This document shows, piece after piece, positions 31,892 to 33,865 of a stretch of DNA of 33,865 nucleotides. Source of the DNA: JBIIUJ01 sp044340025 (GTDB lineage: Bacteria > Pseudomonadota > Alphaproteobacteria > Caulobacterales > Aquidulcibacteraceae); contig JBIIUJ010000012.1 in NCBI GenBank assembly GCA_044340025.1, positions 1 through 33,865 of the forward strand. The letters are read 5' to 3'. Position 1 is the stretch's first letter. Each line of letters begins with the position of its first letter. The notes beneath the pieces were generated by a model, which saw nothing but the letters and a program-made list of their open reading frames with translations, had not been told where the DNA came from and did not search any database. A program made the position numbers and the translations under genes.

Positions 31892-33400
31892 TCATTTCTT
31901 GCCAAAGGGCAGACCCGGCAGGCCGCCGGGCAATCCGGGAAGGGCGCCGGGCTGAGACCCGGCCCCCGGCAGGCCCGGCAAGGCGGGCGCCTTGCCGGAA
32001 CCAAGCTGTTTCAGGGCTGCGGGATCGATCCCGCCCAGGCCGCCAGGCCCCCCCATGCCGGCGCCGCCGAACATATTCATCAGGCCCTTCATGCCGCCGC
32101 GGCCCATCTTCTTGACCATGTCCGACATCTGGCGGTGCTGCTTGATGACCTTGTTGACCTCGGCAACGTCCACGCCCGCACCCCCGGCGATCCTGCGCCG
32201 CCGCGAGGCGTTGAGCAGATCGGGCTTGGCCCGCTCGGCCTTGGTCATGGAGGTGATCACCGCGATCTGACGGGCTATGACTTTCTCGTTCAGGTTGGCG
32301 GCGGCCATCGCCTGCTTGGCCTTCTGGGCGCCGGGCAGCATGCCGAGCACGCCGCCGATGCCGCCCATCTGCTGGATCTGGCGCAGCTGCATGGCCATGT
32401 CGTCGAGGTCGAACTTGCCCTTGGCCATCTTGGCCGCGAGCTTTTCGGCATCGGCCCGCTGGACATTCTCCACCGCCCGCTCGACGAGGCTGACCACATC
32501 GCCCTGGCCGAGGATGCGGCCCGCGATGCGTCGCGCGTCGAACGCGTCGAGCCCGTCCATCTTCTCCGAGACGCCGAGGAACTTGATCGGCAGGCCCGTC
32601 ACGCCGCGCATCGACAGCGCCGCCCCGCCGCGCCCGTCGCCGTCTGCGCGGGTGAGCACGAGGCCGGTGAGCTTCAGCCGCTCGTGGAAGCGGCGCGCGG
32701 TCTCCACCGCGTCCTGGCCGGTGAGGCTGTCAGCGACCAGCAGCGTCTCCACCGGCTGGGCGATGGCCGCGATCGCCGCCGCCTCGGCCATCATCTCCTC
32801 GTCGATCGAGGTGCGCCCGGCCGTGTCGAGGATCAGCACGTCAAAGCCGCCGAGCTTTGCCGCTGTGAGCGCGCGCCTGGCGATGTCGGTCGGTTGCTGG
32901 CCAGCCACGATGGGCAGCGCATCCACGCCCACCTGTTCGGCGAGCACGCGCAGCTGCTCCATCGCGGCCGGGCGGCGCACGTCGAGCGAGGCGACCATCA
33001 CCTTCTTGCGCGCGCGTTCCTTGAGCCGCTTGGCGAGCTTGCCGGTCGTGGTGGTTTTGCCCGAGCCCTGGAGCCCGGCCATCATCACGATCGCGGGCGG
33101 GCCCTGATTGAGATTGATGTCTTCCGGCGGCGCCTCGCCGCCCAGCATCTCGACCAAAGCGTCATAGACGATCTTGACGACCTGCTGGCCTGGCGTGACC
33201 GAGCGGATCACCTTCTCGCCGACGGCCTCTTCACGCACCTTGGCGATGAAATCCTTCACCACCGGCAGCGCGACATCGGCCTCCAGCAGCGCCACGCGCA
33301 CTTCGCGCAGGGCGGCCTCGACATCCTTTTCCGACAGCGCGCCGCGGCCGGTGAGGCTGTCGAAGACGCCTGTGAGGCGTTCTGAAAGCGCGTCGAACAT
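31892..33400 (-). CDS. ffh: Signal recognition particle protein Ffh
   Basis: Ffh binds 4.5S RNA and signal sequences and delivers nascent chains to FtsY. The 502-aa GTPase has an N domain (1-90), G domain with GLQGSGKTT (109-117), DTAGR (192-196) and TRADGDGRGG (250-259; Arg for the usual Lys of TKxD), and an M domain from about 325 with the RNA-binding SRRRRIAGGAGV (399-410). The Met/Gly-rich end finishes in repeated GLPG-type sequence. I chose the ATG at 33400 because GAGG lies about 9 nt upstream; a TTG one codon earlier is possible. A structured leader precedes it. Confidence 0.97.
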   Translation of the reverse strand: MFDALSERLTGVFDSLTGRGALSEKDVEAALREVRVALLEADVALPVVKDFIAKVREEAVGEKVIRSVTPGQQVVKIVYDALVEMLGGEAPPEDINLNQGPPAIVMMAGLQGSGKTTTTGKLAKRLKERARKKVMVASLDVRRPAAMEQLRVLAEQVGVDALPIVAGQQPTDIARRALTAAKLGGFDVLILDTAGRTSIDEEMMAEAAAIAAIAQPVETLLVADSLTGQDAVETARRFHERLKLTGLVLTRADGDGRGGAALSMRGVTGLPIKFLGVSEKMDGLDAFDARRIAGRILGQGDVVSLVERAVENVQRADAEKLAAKMAKGKFDLDDMAMQLRQIQQMGGIGGVLGMLPGAQKAKQAMAAANLNEKVIARQIAVITSMTKAERAKPDLLNASRRRRIAGGAGVDVAEVNKVIKQHRQMSDMVKKMGRGGMKGLMNMFGGAGMGGPGGLGGIDPAALKQLGSGKAPALPGLPGAGSQPGALPGLPGGLPGLPFGKK

Positions 33401-33428
33401 CAACCATCCTCAAGGTCGCGCACAAGGC

Positions 33429-33462
33429 AAAACGCCCCGCTGGACGATCACGTCGAGCGGGG
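33429..33462 (-). terminator. Terminator-like hairpin ahead of ffh
   Basis: On the minus strand a 7-bp GC stem (CCCCGCT/AGCGGGG), one G-G or C-C mismatch, 4 more pairs and a 4-nt loop (33435-33462) are followed within two bases by TTTT (33432-33429). This is the form of an intrinsic terminator with a short U-run, between the end of pheA and the ffh start 29 nt further on. It could end the pheA transcript or act as an attenuator for ffh-rpsP-rimM. Confidence 0.5.
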
Positions 33463-33504
33463 AGCTTCGCCCGCCTCGTCCGGATTACCTGAAGCTCAGG
33501 CCGG
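33462..33504 (-). promoter_or_regulatory. Upstream part of a structured leader of ffh
   Basis: A compact hairpin lies at 33480-33504: outer CCGG/CCGG and an inner CCTGA/TCAGG stem with a 3-nt loop. Read on the minus strand its inner part contains GAGCTTC (33497-33491), which is exactly complementary to GAAGCTC (33468-33462) at the foot of the terminator-like hairpin. A pseudoknot or an alternative fold is therefore possible. A regulatory RNA motif in front of ffh has, I believe, been catalogued for alphaproteobacteria, but I cannot confirm a match. Confidence 0.4.
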
Positions 33505-33603
33505 GGGTCGTGCGGGTCAAAGCGCGCGAATTGGATGCGCGAAGAGGCGGCGCAATAGGCCGGGCGGCCAGGAGAGTCAAGAATCGCCGGGGTGGACTGG
33601 CGC

Positions 33604-33865
33604 TCACAGCCCGCGGAACGCCGCCGCCTTGTAGACGCCCAGCACTTTCAGCTCTGCGGAAAAGAAGCGCAGCTCGTCAATGGCGAGCTTCACGTTGCGG
33701 TCGCTGGGATGGCCCTCGATGTCGGCGTAGAACATCGTGGCCGAGAAACTGCCGCCGACCTGATAGCTCTCGAGCTTGGTCATGTTCACGCTGTTGGTCG
33801 CAAAGCCGCCCATCGCCTTGTAGAGCGCGGCCGGCACGTTGCGGACCCGAAACACGAAGGTGGTG
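33604..33865 (-). CDS. pheA: Prephenate dehydratase, C-terminal ACT part (5' end outside the window)
   Basis: The reading frame is open to the right edge and gives 86 residues. It is the ACT regulatory domain of prephenate dehydratase, recognised by VFRVRNVPAALYKAMGGFATNSVNMTKLESYQ with the ESYQ motif that forms the phenylalanine-binding site, and the following FYADIEGHPSDRNV. The catalytic part lies beyond the window. The enzyme makes phenylpyruvate and is feedback-inhibited through this domain. It ends 203 bp before ffh on the same strand. Confidence 0.93.
   Translation of the reverse strand, partial: TTFVFRVRNVPAALYKAMGGFATNSVNMTKLESYQVGGSFSATMFYADIEGHPSDRNVKLAIDELRFFSAELKVLGVYKAAAFRGL

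Noticed and set aside
33401..33603. 4.5S SRP RNA gene next to ffh
   Set aside because: The conserved SRP RNA core (GGTCAGGTCCGGAAGGAAGC type) is absent on both strands.
1..33865. Prophage, defence island, integrated element or tRNA genes
   Set aside because: I saw no integrase, transposase, toxin-antitoxin pair, restriction or phage gene, and no tRNA-like cloverleaf; composition is even across the window.

Overview
The window reads as chromosomal DNA of a GC-rich alphaproteobacterium, most likely near the Hyphomonadaceae/Maricaulaceae/Caulobacterales. Four things suggest this: an F1-ATPase zeta-type inhibitor (DUF1476), which is an alphaproteobacterial protein; a Fur with the alphaproteobacterial HHDH region and no C-terminal Cys pairs; the order nfu ... 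tsaB-rimI-fur; and palindromic intergenic repeats starting GTCATCCCGG. The placement is an inference from gene content, not from a tree. Nearly all the sequence is coding. I see no tRNA, rRNA, CRISPR array, transposase, integrase, phage gene or recognisable defence island.

Layout. 1-4.5 kb: an SDR dehydrogenase with an exported NTF2-like protein, a three-unit tandem palindromic repeat, a NamZ-type muramidase lipoprotein, a double-ACT protein and adenine deaminase. 4.6-7.6 kb: a tight operon of an FrdA/KstD-like flavoprotein, a two-domain SAM methyltransferase and a small unknown protein. 7.6-10.3 kb: a MarR regulator overlapping an NlpC/P60 peptidase, then TldD. 10.3-10.5 kb: two hybrid palindromic repeats between convergent genes. 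10.5-16.9 kb: cysK, rph, an MFS transporter, an MltB-like transglycosylase and an alkylation-repair pair (ogt overlapping an Ada-AlkA fusion). 17.0-21.4 kb: a four-gene operon whose family content points to copper handling (DUF2946-like protein, TonB receptor, PepSY membrane protein, PCu(A)C chaperone with the complete copper motif). 21.7-23.2 kb: an SRPBCC membrane protein, an alkyltransferase-like protein without the catalytic Cys, and a DUF1330 protein. 23.4-26.2 kb: nfu, rutE-like, tsaB, rimI and fur. 26.2-29.7 kb: purC-purS, the zeta inhibitor with a pterin dehydratase, and an SDR with nudC. 29.7-33.9 kb, minus strand: pheA (cut by the window edge), a structured leader, ffh, rpsP, a serine hydrolase and rimM.

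Many genes overlap by 1-10 bases (ATGA, GTGA, TGATG), so translational coupling is common here. The most interesting items are the leader in front of ffh, whose two hairpin regions carry complementary 7-mers; the copper-type operon with a 10-bp intercistronic hairpin; the uncharacterised flavoprotein/methyltransferase operon; the serine hydrolase coupled to rimM inside the ffh-rpsP-rimM ribosomal operon; and the modular repeat families. No single feature proves a new biological system; these are the best candidates.
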